Of a stretch of 64,000 nucleotides of DNA, positions 8,665 through 17,633 are shown one piece after another; within the stretch, counting starts at the first letter, position 1, and every line of letters begins with the position of its first letter. The DNA is from Rhodobacteraceae bacterium EL53 (GTDB lineage Bacteria > Pseudomonadota > Alphaproteobacteria > Rhodobacterales > Rhodobacteraceae). Where the stretch lies: positions 213,506 to 277,505 of the forward strand of contig OMPR01000014.1 of the NCBI GenBank assembly GCA_900313015.1. The letters are read 5' to 3'. The notes under the pieces were generated by a model. It worked only from the letters and a program-made list of their open reading frames with translations, ran no database searches and had not been told where the DNA came from. Both the position numbers and the translations under genes were made by a program.

Positions 8665-9663
8665 ATGACAACTTATGCGATCAATGGATTAGGCCGTATG
8701 GGCAAATTGGCCCTGCGCCCGCTTTTGGAACGTGGTGCAAAGATCGCGTTCATTAATGATGCGGTTGGAGATCCTGAAATGCATGCGCATCTTCTGGAAT
8801 TTGACACGGTTCACGGGCGTTGGCCTGCTGCGTTTTCGCATACTGCCGATAGCATAGCGATTGATGACGTCCGTATCCCTGTGACCAAAACATCAACCTT
8901 GTCAGAGCTGCCTTTGGATGGAGTGGATGTGGTCATTGATTGCACCGGCGTGTTCAAAACCGAAGCCAAGCTGGCCCCCTATTTTGCGGCGGGTGTGAAG
9001 AAAGTTGTGGTCTCGGCTCCGGTCAAAGATGGAGACACCGCAAACATCGTTGTTGGTGTGAATGATGAAATCTATGATCCGGCCCAGCACCAGATTGTGA
9101 CAGCGGCAAGTTGTACAACAAACTGTCTGGCCCCGGTGGTGAAAGTCATTCACGAGGGGCTAGGCATCAAGCATGGGTCGATGACCACCATTCACGATGT
9201 TACAAACACGCAGACTATTGTGGATCGCCCAGCCAAAGATCTGCGGCGCGCACGGTCTGCGTTGAACTCACTTATCCCAACAACAACGGGCAGTGCTACC
9301 GCAATTACGTTGATCTATCCAGAGTTGACCGGCAAACTGAATGGCCATGCGGTGCGCGTGCCGTTGTTGAATGCATCACTGACAGATTGCGTATTCGAAG
9401 TTGAACGAGAGACCACCGTTGAAGAGGTCAACGCCCTGTTCAAAACCGCCTCTGAAGACGCGCTGGCGGGCATTTTAGGATATGAAACGCGACCCTTGGT
9501 TTCTACCGATTACACAAACGATCCGCGCAGTTCGATCATTGATGCCCCATCTACGATGGTGGTGAATGGTACGCAGGTCAAAATCTTTGCGTGGTATGAC
9601 AACGAGTGGGGATATGCGCATCGTCTTGTTGACGTGGCCATGATGGTAGGCGCCTCGCTGTGA
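8665..9663 (+). CDS. ArsJ-associated glyceraldehyde-3-phosphate dehydrogenase
   Basis: A 332-residue GAPDH with an N-terminal NAD fold ([15 protein letters not shown]), the catalytic cysteine in [11 protein letters not shown] and the C-terminal [11 protein letters not shown]. In ArsJ operons this enzyme uses arsenate instead of phosphate to make the unstable 1-arseno-3-phosphoglycerate, which ArsJ exports. ATG 8665 lies just after the arsR-arsC stop, and the gene end overlaps the arsJ GTG start by 4 bases, giving strong translational coupling. Its GAPDH identity is certain; the arsenate role is inferred from context. Confidence 0.9.
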   Translation: MTTYAINGLGRMGKLALRPLLERGAKIAFINDAVGDPEMHAHLLEFDTVHGRWPAAFSHTADSIAIDDVRIPVTKTSTLSELPLDGVDVVIDCTGVFKTEAKLAPYFAAGVKKVVVSAPVKDGDTANIVVGVNDEIYDPAQHQIVTAASCTTNCLAPVVKVIHEGLGIKHGSMTTIHDVTNTQTIVDRPAKDLRRARSALNSLIPTTTGSATAITLIYPELTGKLNGHAVRVPLLNASLTDCVFEVERETTVEEVNALFKTASEDALAGILGYETRPLVSTDYTNDPRSSIIDAPSTMVVNGTQVKIFAWYDNEWGYAHRLVDVAMMVGASL

Positions 9664-10934
9664 CACGCGACGGTTCGGGATTGGCAGCTTATGGCGCAGT
9701 CACAGCTGCCTATTGGGCCTTTATGCTGACTGACGGGGCCTTGCGGATGTTGGTGCTGTTGCACTTTCACACGTTAGGGTTCTCGCCGGTTCAGCTGGCC
9801 TATCTGTTTGTATTCTACGAGATTGCTGGCATCGCCACCAACCTGTCCGCAGGGTGGATCGCCGCGCGGTTTGGTCTGACCCGAACACTTTATGCCGGTT
9901 TAACCTTGCAAGTGCTAGCGCTGGTTGCGTTGGCAGGGCTTGACCCAGCTTGGTCGATCACTGTGTCCGTGGTCTATGTCATGCTGGTTCAAGGCGTGTC
10001 CGGGGTAGCAAAAGATCTTGCCAAGATGAGTTCAAAATCAGCCGTAAAGCTGTTGGCTCCGACCGAGGGGGACGGGCTGTTCCGCTGGGTAGCCCTGCTT
10101 ACCGGGTCCAAGAATGCAGTAAAGGGCCTTGGCTTTCTGTTAGGGGCGGCTTTGCTGGGGACATTTGGATTTGTGCCGTCGGTTCTAGTTATGGCAGCGG
10201 TTCTTGCTGTTATCTTGGTGGCCGTTCTGTTGCGTATGCCTGATGGCTTGCCCAAGGGGCGTAAGGACGCAAAATTCACCGATGTCTGGTCCAAAAACCG
10301 CAATATCAACTGGCTGGGCTTTGCGCGTGTCTTTCTGTTTGGCGCGCGGGATGTTTGGTTTGTGGTTGGCATCCCGGTTTATTTCTATGCGGTGCTTTCG
10401 GACGGGACCGAAGCGGGTAATCGCCAAACCTTCTTTTTGATCGGCAGCTTTATGGCGCTTTGGATCATCCTGTACGGTGCTGTCCAAGCCTTTGCACCGC
10501 GCGTGTTGCGTGCCGCGCATCGGTCCGAAGCGGATCTGGTGAAGGACGCGCACACGTGGGTGGCTGTTCTGTGCATCATTCCCAGTGGTCTTGCGGCGCT
10601 TGTGTGGCTTGCTGGTTCGCCTGTTGCCTGGCTGACGTGGACGCTGGTCATTGGATTGTTGGTTTTCGGGGCGGTTTTTGCGGTCAATTCGGCCCTTCAT
10701 TCTTATTTGATCCTTGCGTTTACCCAAGATGACCGTGTGACGATGGACGTGGGTTTTTACTATATGGCCAATGCTGCAGGGCGCTTGTTGGGGACGGTTC
10801 TATCCGGGTTGAGTTATCAGATTGGCGGTCTGTCGCTGTGTCTTGCCACTGCGGCTGTGATGCTGGCGTTGAGCGCGTTTGGGGCGGGGCAGCTTCGTGC
10901 TCAACCGAAACCGTTTCCCTTTGTAGGTTTGTGA
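9660..10934 (+). CDS. arsJ: ArsJ organoarsenical (1-arseno-3-phosphoglycerate) efflux permease
   Basis: A 424-residue MFS-type membrane protein with about 11-12 hydrophobic segments. The sequence closely follows the ArsJ family: [17 protein letters not shown] in the first third, then [19 protein letters not shown] and [13 protein letters not shown]. It exports the 1-arseno-3-phosphoglycerate made by the upstream GAPDH, so arsenate leaves the cell without reduction. It starts at GTG 9660 with a 4-base overlap (GTGA). Third gene of the arsR-arsC/gapdh/arsJ operon. Confidence 0.92.
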   Translation: MTRDGSGLAAYGAVTAAYWAFMLTDGALRMLVLLHFHTLGFSPVQLAYLFVFYEIAGIATNLSAGWIAARFGLTRTLYAGLTLQVLALVALAGLDPAWSITVSVVYVMLVQGVSGVAKDLAKMSSKSAVKLLAPTEGDGLFRWVALLTGSKNAVKGLGFLLGAALLGTFGFVPSVLVMAAVLAVILVAVLLRMPDGLPKGRKDAKFTDVWSKNRNINWLGFARVFLFGARDVWFVVGIPVYFYAVLSDGTEAGNRQTFFLIGSFMALWIILYGAVQAFAPRVLRAAHRSEADLVKDAHTWVAVLCIIPSGLAALVWLAGSPVAWLTWTLVIGLLVFGAVFAVNSALHSYLILAFTQDDRVTMDVGFYYMANAAGRLLGTVLSGLSYQIGGLSLCLATAAVMLALSAFGAGQLRAQPKPFPFVGL

Positions 10935-11062
10935 AGGGGGGTATATCCTCATCGCTGAAACGCGATGTCATAAGTCATTATCAGGAACCACAACGTGGGA
11001 TTCTCTACCCCAACTACTTTCTCAACCGGTCTGTCCCAAGTGGCCCACCTTCGAGTTCAGTT

Positions 11063-11647
11063 TTGTTAACTTCGCTACCCAGAGATGATTTTCGCTTTAT
11101 TGCGCTGGATGTTGAAACATCGTGTGGGGACAGCGCAAGCATCTGCCAAATTGGTATCGCTTGCGTCGGATCCGATGGGGACATTCAAACATGGGCGACT
11201 TATGTGAACCCCTTGATGTCGTTTGCCCCATTCAATATCCAACTACACGGAATTGGGCCAGATACCGTCAAAGACGCGCCGACCTTTGCCGAAGTGTGGG
11301 TCGATCTATTGCCGCTACTGTCGCGTCACCCCTTGGTGCAACACAGTCGGTTTGATGAAAAAGCAATTGATGCCGCATGCAAATCCCAAGGGTTACCGCG
11401 CCCCTCTCTGGTTTGGGCAAACAGCGTGACCATTGCCCGCGCAGCCTGGCCGGAATTGAAAGGCAATGGCGGTCATGGGCTAGGCAACCTGAAACAGGTC
11501 TTAGAATTGGAGTTTACGCACCATGATGCAGGCGAAGATGCGCGCGCAGCTGCGCAGGTGGTGCTGAAAGCAGAGGCCGAGACCAACACCGCGTTTCACC
11601 ACCTTGCAGGGCAAAAATCTGCATTTCAGATGGCGTTTCAGTTTTAA
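11063..11647 (+). CDS. DnaQ-like 3'-5' exonuclease domain protein
   Basis: A DEDD-type exonuclease like the DNA polymerase III epsilon subunit: Exo I in FIALDVETSCGDSASICQIGIA, Exo II around VQHSRFDEKAID, and the late HHDAGEDARAAA with the HD pair. The start is uncertain because no in-frame ATG exists. TTG 11063 gives a domain-length protein of about 194 residues; GTG 10931 overlaps the arsJ stop (GTGA) and would add 44 unconserved residues. It may be a stand-alone repair nuclease co-transcribed with the arsenic operon. A functional link to arsenic is not shown. Confidence 0.75.
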   Translation: MLTSLPRDDFRFIALDVETSCGDSASICQIGIACVGSDGDIQTWATYVNPLMSFAPFNIQLHGIGPDTVKDAPTFAEVWVDLLPLLSRHPLVQHSRFDEKAIDAACKSQGLPRPSLVWANSVTIARAAWPELKGNGGHGLGNLKQVLELEFTHHDAGEDARAAAQVVLKAEAETNTAFHHLAGQKSAFQMAFQF

Positions 11648-11690
11648 TTCCGGGGGCACGAAACCCGCGCCCCACGCCTGAATAGAAACG

Positions 11691-12668
11691 TTAAGCGATG
11701 TCGAGCAGCACGTTGCCAATCGCTGTTCCGGTTTCTACCTTTTCATGGGCGGTCGCGATTTGGGCGAGCGTAAAGTGGCTGTCGATTTTGGTTTGCAGCG
11801 TGCCAGATGCCAGAACCTCGGTTGCGATTCCTAGGGCAGCTTCACGCTGCGATGGGGTCAGTTCATACACGAGAAAAAAGTTCACCTTCAGTGACATATA
11901 CAACAATTCACGAAACGGGGCCGCGATATCGTCCATGTCGTTAGAACCGTAGCAAATCAGTGTTCCGTGCGGGGCAAGGACACCGGCGCGCAGCAGGCTG
12001 ACTGAGGACGAAAAATCCATGTCGATGATCGCATCGACACCTTTGCCGTTATTGGCGGCAAGGATGGTGTCCGTGAACCCGTCGGCGCGGTAATCAACAA
12101 CGGTTGCGGCACCGGCCTCTCGCACCAGATCCGCGCGGCGTGGCGAGGCGGTTCCGATAACGGTCATGCCGTTTCGCTCGGCCAATTGCGTCGCATAATG
12201 GCCAACCGCATTCCCGGCCCCGGTCACGAGGATTGTCTTGGCATCGCAGGCCTTGGCAAATTCGACGGCCTGAATCGCTGTGAGCAAAGGAATGCCAGCA
12301 CAGGCCCCTTCGTCAAAGCTGGCGTTTTCAGGCAATTCGACTGCCTGCTCTGAGGGCAGCGCGATATATTCGGCCGCTGTTCCATCCGCCCGTTGCCATT
12401 GTCCGTTCCACACCCAGACCCTTTGACCAACGCGTTCGTCTGAAACGCCGGCCCCAACCGCAACGATGACCCCGGCGCCGTCACTTTGAGGGATGACATA
12501 ATCACCAGCCAAAGGCCGCGCTGCGCGTGTTTTAACGTCAGAGGGGTTAACGCCAGAGCGATGTACCTGAACCAGCACTTCACCCGCCGCAGGTTCGGGG
12601 CGCGCCCGGTCTCCGATAATCAGGACATCCGCGGCTGGACCGTTCTTTTCATAGTATGCAGATTTCAT
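11691..12668 (-). CDS. NADPH:quinone oxidoreductase-like zinc-free MDR dehydrogenase
   Basis: A medium-chain dehydrogenase/reductase of about 325 residues with the quinone oxidoreductase N-terminus (PAAGEVLVQVHRSGVNPSD) and an NADPH-binding fold at VTGAGNAVGHYATQLA, with no structural-zinc cysteine cluster. ATG 12668 follows GGAG and replaces an upstream TTG at 12689. It is transcribed toward the exonuclease gene with 43 bases between stops. It probably reduces quinones or enones using NADPH; the physiological substrate is unknown. Confidence 0.82.
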   Translation of the reverse strand: MKSAYYEKNGPAADVLIIGDRARPEPAAGEVLVQVHRSGVNPSDVKTRAARPLAGDYVIPQSDGAGVIVAVGAGVSDERVGQRVWVWNGQWQRADGTAAEYIALPSEQAVELPENASFDEGACAGIPLLTAIQAVEFAKACDAKTILVTGAGNAVGHYATQLAERNGMTVIGTASPRRADLVREAGAATVVDYRADGFTDTILAANNGKGVDAIIDMDFSSSVSLLRAGVLAPHGTLICYGSNDMDDIAAPFRELLYMSLKVNFFLVYELTPSQREAALGIATEVLASGTLQTKIDSHFTLAQIATAHEKVETGTAIGNVLLDIA

Positions 12669-12781
12669 GTGCGAGGTGCTCCAGTTCAATTTCGGACGTT
12701 CCTAAAACGGATAGATCAATCTCACGATCCTGTCCTGTCGAAAAAGAATTGCCCTCACGTCTTGTGATAGATTGTTTTCGA

Positions 12782-13567
12782 TCAATTGGTTGATCCCAAG
12801 AGAGGCAAGAACAGTGAAAACAATTCGACCTGAGAAGAGATTTCACACTTCTTGTAGAGCTGTTTTCGAAACACTTTGACGGTTTGTGCGCTGACCTCTA
12901 ATCGCAGTCCAATCGACACCGAAGAATGACCCCGCAGGATCAATATCGCAACTTGGGCCTGACGAGGGCTCAGTTTGATGTTGTACATCTGTTGCGCGGA
13001 TTGGATGAGTTTCGTGATCAGATCCTGTTCATTATATTGCCCGGTGGTGTTCAGGTCGGTCCAGTGCGATTCCGCAAGTGCAGTGACGATGGGTGCGATT
13101 CTTGCCGCATTACGAGTGGCACGTTGGGCAAATCTGTTGCCTGATTTTTGGTCGCGCCCCAAACAGACATGTACCGATACTCCTTTGGCTGGGTAAGCGG
13201 TAAACACCAGTTCATCAATCATGCCGGTGTTCTGATAATAATCCCGGAAATAGCGGTTTCTCATGAAATGGTCCGGTGCGATATCTTTGAGCTGATAGAG
13301 CCCAGCAGGCGCTTTTCGGGTATGTAGATCATGGAACGGATCCAACAGATACGCCCCTGTTAAATAAGTCTTTTCAAGGCTCATCTGCGCAATGGGTGAA
13401 AACGCATCATACATCAACGCGATGGGCGGGCGGTCCTGAAAATAGGCTAGCGTGGCGATGTTGTCGAAATCGATGCACTTGCTTAGCCAAATCTTGAGAG
13501 CTTCGGAAAAGGTTTCTGTTCCAAGGCTCTGGATTGCTTTGCCAAGGTAGATTTCTGAACCGTCCAT
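12782..13567 (-). CDS. LuxR-family transcriptional regulator
   Basis: A 261-residue regulator with an unassigned N-terminal domain (about 1-190) and a C-terminal LuxR helix-turn-helix (LSPRQAQVAILILRGHSSVSIGLRL, then SAQTVKVFRKQLYKKCEI). No clear autoinducer-binding signature is visible. It is divergent from the polyamine ABC operon, and the 104 bases between them hold several ATACCCC/GGGGTAT sites, so it probably controls that operon and itself. An effector such as a polyamine is inferred from context only. Confidence 0.85.
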   Translation of the reverse strand: MDGSEIYLGKAIQSLGTETFSEALKIWLSKCIDFDNIATLAYFQDRPPIALMYDAFSPIAQMSLEKTYLTGAYLLDPFHDLHTRKAPAGLYQLKDIAPDHFMRNRYFRDYYQNTGMIDELVFTAYPAKGVSVHVCLGRDQKSGNRFAQRATRNAARIAPIVTALAESHWTDLNTTGQYNEQDLITKLIQSAQQMYNIKLSPRQAQVAILILRGHSSVSIGLRLEVSAQTVKVFRKQLYKKCEISSQVELFSLFLPLLGSTN

Positions 13568-13581
13568 GGTGTTGCCCCTTC

Positions 13582-13650
13582 ATACCCCTTTGGGGGTATA
13601 TACCCCTTCATCTGACAAAACTAGCATCAAGGGTAAGAGCCAAGGGGTAT
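13582..13650. promoter_or_regulatory. Cluster of ATACCCC/GGGGTAT half-sites, candidate LuxR operators
   Basis: ATACCCC at 13582-13588 faces GGGGTAT at 13593-13599, forming an inverted repeat with a 4-base spacer. A second ATACCCC follows at 13600-13606, and another GGGGTAT lies at 13644-13650, just before the ribosome site of the ABC operon. All lie between the divergent LuxR gene and the transporter operon. Binding by the LuxR protein is an inference from position. Confidence 0.65.
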
Positions 13651-13671
13651 CCATTAGGGAGCGGAAACCGC

Positions 13672-14748
13672 GTGACATCAGAGACACCAATTGCCGTTGA
13701 TATTCAGGCCGCGACCAAGAAATACGGTTCGTTCACCGCGTTACGAGACGTCTCATTGCGGATTCGCGATAACGAGTTTTTTACACTGTTGGGCCCGTCG
13801 GGCTGCGGTAAAACCACTTTGCTGCGCACCATTGCCGGGTTTGAAACCCTGACCCAAGGGGCGATCAAGCTCTTTGGTGAGGACATCGCAGATTTACCGC
13901 CGAACAAGCGACCGGTGAACACGGTCTTTCAGCAATACGCGCTTTTCCCGCACATGGATGTCACGCGCAATGTGATGTTTGGTTTGCAGATGCTGGGGCA
14001 GGGCGAAGCAGAGGCGCGCAAGCGGGCAGGCGAGGTTCTGGAACTGGTTCAGCTGAGCGCCTTTGCGGATCGGTTGCCATCGCAAATGTCAGGAGGGCAA
14101 CAACAGCGGGTCGCGCTTGCACGGGCCTTGGCCCCAAACCCCAAAGTGTTGTTGCTGGATGAGCCTCTGTCAGCGCTGGATCTGAAGTTGCGCCAAGCAG
14201 TGCGCTTGGAATTGCAACAGATCCAACAAGAAACCGGGATCACCTTTATTTTTGTTACGCACGATCAAGAAGAAGCCCTGACCATGTCGGATCGCATAGC
14301 TGTCATTGCGGGGGGGCAGGTGCAACAAGTGGGATCAACACGCGACATCTACGAAGAACCAAACAACAAATTCGTGGCGGATTTCATTGGGGAAACCAAT
14401 CTGTTGGATGTGACGGTTACGGGGCTTGGGGCGGGACAGGCAACCTGTATTTTGCCCGGTGGGGGCTCGTTTACTTGTCCGGCTGCCGACGGATCACATG
14501 AGGGGGCCGGACATCTTTCCGTGCGCCCTGAACGCATGGCGATTGTCCCGGTTGACGGTGCGGAGCTGTCGGGCGTTGTGACCCGGCGGATCTATCTAGG
14601 TACAGACATGCACGTCGAGGTGACGCTTGATGATAGCGAGGTGATGACGGTCCGGGTTCAGAATTCCGCCGATACGCATATCCCAGAACGCGGTGATCGT
14701 GTTGGACTTGGGATGGAGGCAGCCGCAGCGCGTCTGTTGGTTGACTGA
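13672..14748 (+). CDS. potA: Spermidine/putrescine ABC transporter ATP-binding protein (PotA type)
   Basis: A 358-residue ABC ATPase with Walker A GPSGCGKTTLL, signature MSGGQQQRVALARAL, Walker B LLLDEPLSALD and the C-terminal TOBE domain found in PotA/PotG. GTG 13672 follows an AGGGAG ribosome site; the longer frame from 13534 runs through the operator region and is not used. The stop overlaps the next gene (ATGA), so it is the first gene of a potABCD-like operon. It powers uptake of a cation such as putrescine or spermidine; the exact substrate is not determinable here. Confidence 0.9.
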   Translation: MTSETPIAVDIQAATKKYGSFTALRDVSLRIRDNEFFTLLGPSGCGKTTLLRTIAGFETLTQGAIKLFGEDIADLPPNKRPVNTVFQQYALFPHMDVTRNVMFGLQMLGQGEAEARKRAGEVLELVQLSAFADRLPSQMSGGQQQRVALARALAPNPKVLLLDEPLSALDLKLRQAVRLELQQIQQETGITFIFVTHDQEEALTMSDRIAVIAGGQVQQVGSTRDIYEEPNNKFVADFIGETNLLDVTVTGLGAGQATCILPGGGSFTCPAADGSHEGAGHLSVRPERMAIVPVDGAELSGVVTRRIYLGTDMHVEVTLDDSEVMTVRVQNSADTHIPERGDRVGLGMEAAAARLLVD

Positions 14749-15674
14749 TGGCTGGCGGGGGCATTTCCAGCGGGGGCCAAGGCTCGGACATGTACGAGGG
14801 GCTCGGGGCGCGGCTTATCTTGCCTGCATGGGCCATCATTGGGTTTTTCTTGGTGTTACCCGTCGGTCTGATGCTGATCTATTCCTTTCTGACAAAAGAA
14901 TTTCGCGGTGGCGTCATTTGGGAGTTTTCGCTGGCGGCCTATGATCAGTTCTTTTTTGATCGCGGCCTGTTCGGGGATGAACCACCCAAAATCGAATGGA
15001 CCTATATCAACATATTCTGGCGGTCGATCTGGCAAGCGGCCCTTGCAACTGTGTTCTGCCTATTCATCGGATTCCCGACGGCATGGTTTATCGCGACACG
15101 TAGCGGATCCAACCGTCAGATCTGGTTGTTTCTGATTACGATCCCCTATTGGGTAAATTTGTTGATCCGGACCATTTCGATGAAGTTCCTGATCCGTGAC
15201 AATGGTCCGTTGAACGAATTCTTGTTGTGGACTGGATTGGTCGACTCACCGCTGCATATCATCAACACCAACTTTGCCGTGCAGTTGGGTTTGTTCTATT
15301 CCTATCTGCCGTTCATGGTCTTGCCGATTTATGCGAGCGTCGAACGCTATAACTTTGCCTTTTCCGAAGCCGCGGCGGACTTGTATGCCAGCAAGTGGGT
15401 GACATTGCGCTTGATTATCCTGCCTATCGTCAAGCCGGGCATCATTGCAGGGTGCATACTGGTTTTCGTGCCCAGCCTTGGTGCCTTTTTGGCACCGGAC
15501 CTGTTGGGTGGGGCCAAGAACTTCATGATCGGTTCGCTGATCGAAGAACAGTTCAAAGGGAACGCAGGTAACTGGCCGTTTGGCGCGGCTATTTCGATGA
15601 TCCTCTTGTCGATGGTGATGGTGGTGCTCACGCTTTATGCCCGCGCCCAATCCAAAGAGGAGGCAAGTCGATGA
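14748..15674 (+). CDS. potB: Polyamine ABC transporter permease (PotB type)
   Basis: A 308-residue inner-membrane permease with about six hydrophobic segments and the EAA loop at [26 protein letters not shown], which docks onto the ATPase. The sequence [26 protein letters not shown] is typical of PotB/PotH. It starts at ATG 14748 overlapping the potA stop, and its stop overlaps the potC start. With PotC it forms the translocation pore. Confidence 0.9.
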   Translation: MAGGGISSGGQGSDMYEGLGARLILPAWAIIGFFLVLPVGLMLIYSFLTKEFRGGVIWEFSLAAYDQFFFDRGLFGDEPPKIEWTYINIFWRSIWQAALATVFCLFIGFPTAWFIATRSGSNRQIWLFLITIPYWVNLLIRTISMKFLIRDNGPLNEFLLWTGLVDSPLHIINTNFAVQLGLFYSYLPFMVLPIYASVERYNFAFSEAAADLYASKWVTLRLIILPIVKPGIIAGCILVFVPSLGAFLAPDLLGGAKNFMIGSLIEEQFKGNAGNWPFGAAISMILLSMVMVVLTLYARAQSKEEASR

Positions 15675-16477
15675 CCCGTAAAGTTGACTTGCGCCGCTTC
15701 ACAGGCTTTCAGGCCATCACTTGGGCCTGCCTGTTCATGCTCTATGCGCCGCTGATCGTGGTGATGGTGTATTCCTTTAACGACAGCAACTCGATCACGA
15801 TCTGGGGCGGATTGTCCTTGCGGTGGTACGGGGACGTGTTTTGGGGGCCTGAAGCTGAAAAATTCAAGGTGGCGGCGCTAAACTCGATTGTAATCGCTGT
15901 AAGTGCGGCGGTCGTTTCCACAGCCATTGCCACGTCTGCGGCCACGGCTTTGCTGCGGGCGGGACGATTTCGGGGGAAATCCCTAAGCTTTGTCTTGGTC
16001 AACATGCCGCTGATGGTGCCCGAAATCGTGACGGCGGTGGCCTCTTTGATCTTTTTCTCGGCCATCGGTTTTACAGCTGGCTATCTGACCATCCTGGTCG
16101 CGCATATCGTGTTCTGCATTCCGTTTGCCTACCTGCCGATTGCGGCACGAATGCAAAGCATCGAAGATGTCTACGAACACGCTGCTCAGGATCTGTATGC
16201 GAGCAAATGGCAGGCGTTTCGCCTGATCTTGCTGCCACTGATGGCGCCGGGGATCATCTCGGGGTTTCTGCTCGCTTTCATCATCTCGCTGGATGATTTC
16301 ATCATTACCAATTTCGTCAAAGGAGCGGGGATTGAAACCCTGCCCACTGCGATCTTCGGATCGGTCAAACAGGGCATCAAGCCCAATATCATGGCTATTT
16401 CCACTCTGCTTTTGCTGGTCTCGGTGCTGTTTGTCACCCTGTCCTGGCTGGTTGGGCGGAAGGGTCAAAAACAATAA
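15671..16477 (+). CDS. potC: Polyamine ABC transporter permease (PotC type)
   Basis: A 268-residue permease, partner of the preceding PotB. About six membrane segments; EAA loop at [27 protein letters not shown]; the stretch [16 protein letters not shown] is a PotC/PotI hallmark. ATG 15671 overlaps the potB stop by 4 bases. The gene for the binding protein follows after 20 bases. Confidence 0.9.
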   Translation: MTRKVDLRRFTGFQAITWACLFMLYAPLIVVMVYSFNDSNSITIWGGLSLRWYGDVFWGPEAEKFKVAALNSIVIAVSAAVVSTAIATSAATALLRAGRFRGKSLSFVLVNMPLMVPEIVTAVASLIFFSAIGFTAGYLTILVAHIVFCIPFAYLPIAARMQSIEDVYEHAAQDLYASKWQAFRLILLPLMAPGIISGFLLAFIISLDDFIITNFVKGAGIETLPTAIFGSVKQGIKPNIMAISTLLLLVSVLFVTLSWLVGRKGQKQ

Positions 16478-16497
16478 TCCAACAGAGGAAGCCCACA

Positions 16498-17532
16498 ATG
16501 AAAAACGCATTCAAACTTGGTGTCTCGGCTTTGGCGCTGACCTTGGCAAGCGGCGCTGCACAGGCCGAAGGCAAGCTGTCAGTGTACCATTGGTTCGAAT
16601 ATATCCCGCAAGAAGTATTGGACAAATTTGCCGCCGAACACGGCGTCGAAGTCACCATGGATACCTACGACAGCAACGAGGCCATGTTGGCATCGCTTAA
16701 GGCGGGGAAACTGGGCAGCTATGATGTTGCTGTTCCGGGTGATTACATGGTTGAGATTATGGCTGGCGAAGGGATGTTGGACACGTTCGAACACACAGAG
16801 CTAAGCAATTTCGGGAATATCCAACCGCAGTGGGCTGATGTCAGCTTTGATCCAGGGCGCAAGTCCTCGATCCCGTATCAGTGGGGATCTACGGGGTTTT
16901 CCGTGAACCGGGATGCATATAGCGGTGACATCAACACAACCTCGATCATCTTTGATCCGCCAGCGGAACTCAAAGGCAAGATCAACGTATTGGACAGTCA
17001 GGGTGAAGTGCTGGCGTTGGCCTCGATGCATTTGGGCATTCCGCAATGCACCACGGATCGGGAGCAGTTGAAGGCGTTGAATGCACTGTTGCAAGGCGTC
17101 AAAGGAGACTGGGCAAGCTTTGGCTCTGACATTGCCAAGGATGTGTTGGTTTCGGGCGATGCCTCTGCGGGCATGATCTACAATGGATTTTCCGCCAAGG
17201 CACGGTCCGAGGGGGCAAACATCGAATATGCCTTTCCGAAAGAAGGGTTCGTGGTCTGGATGGACAACGTTGTGTTGCTGAAAGATGCACCCAACCGGGA
17301 CAATGCGATCAAATTCATGAATTTCCTGCTAGAGCCGGAAAACATCGCGGCGATCACCAATTATGCACAGTATACCGCTGGTATCGAGGGTGTGGATCAG
17401 TTCCTAACGGACGAAGTCAAGACAGCGCCAGAACTGAACCCGCCCAGTGATCAACCCGGCCAATTTGTGATGGCCTGTGATCAGGCGGTGCAAGAAGTCT
17501 ATGACACGATCTGGACCAATCTGAAAAAGTAA
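16498..17532 (+). CDS. Periplasmic polyamine-binding protein (PotD/PotF type)
   Basis: A 344-residue extracellular solute-binding protein. Residues 1-23 form a signal peptide ending AQA, followed by KLSVYHWFEYIPQEVLDKF and, later, DVAVPGDYMVEIM, both PotD/PotF hallmarks. The ligand-binding aspartates and tryptophans of this family are expected here, but specificity cannot be read reliably. It is the last gene of the potABCD-like operon and has a typical AGAGGA ribosome site upstream of ATG 16498. A strong stem-loop follows its stop. Confidence 0.9.
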   Translation: MKNAFKLGVSALALTLASGAAQAEGKLSVYHWFEYIPQEVLDKFAAEHGVEVTMDTYDSNEAMLASLKAGKLGSYDVAVPGDYMVEIMAGEGMLDTFEHTELSNFGNIQPQWADVSFDPGRKSSIPYQWGSTGFSVNRDAYSGDINTTSIIFDPPAELKGKINVLDSQGEVLALASMHLGIPQCTTDREQLKALNALLQGVKGDWASFGSDIAKDVLVSGDASAGMIYNGFSAKARSEGANIEYAFPKEGFVVWMDNVVLLKDAPNRDNAIKFMNFLLEPENIAAITNYAQYTAGIEGVDQFLTDEVKTAPELNPPSDQPGQFVMACDQAVQEVYDTIWTNLKK

Positions 17533-17540
17533 CTCCCCAG

Positions 17541-17602
17541 TCCCGGCCTGCCAAATGGTGTTGTGCACCACCGCCCCTTAGGCGGTGGGCCGGGAGTTTT
17601 TG
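17541..17602 (+). terminator. Nested stem-loop terminator after the polyamine-binding protein gene
   Basis: TCCCGGCC (17541-17548) pairs with GGCCGGGA (17588-17595), enclosing a second hairpin with CACCGCC (17569-17575) and GGCGGTG (17581-17587). A T-rich tract follows at 17597-17601. It probably ends or attenuates the transporter transcript and lowers expression of the downstream aminotransferase gene. Confidence 0.75.
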
Positions 17603-17633
17603 TCTTTCCTGAATCGAGGTTGAAAGAAAAACC

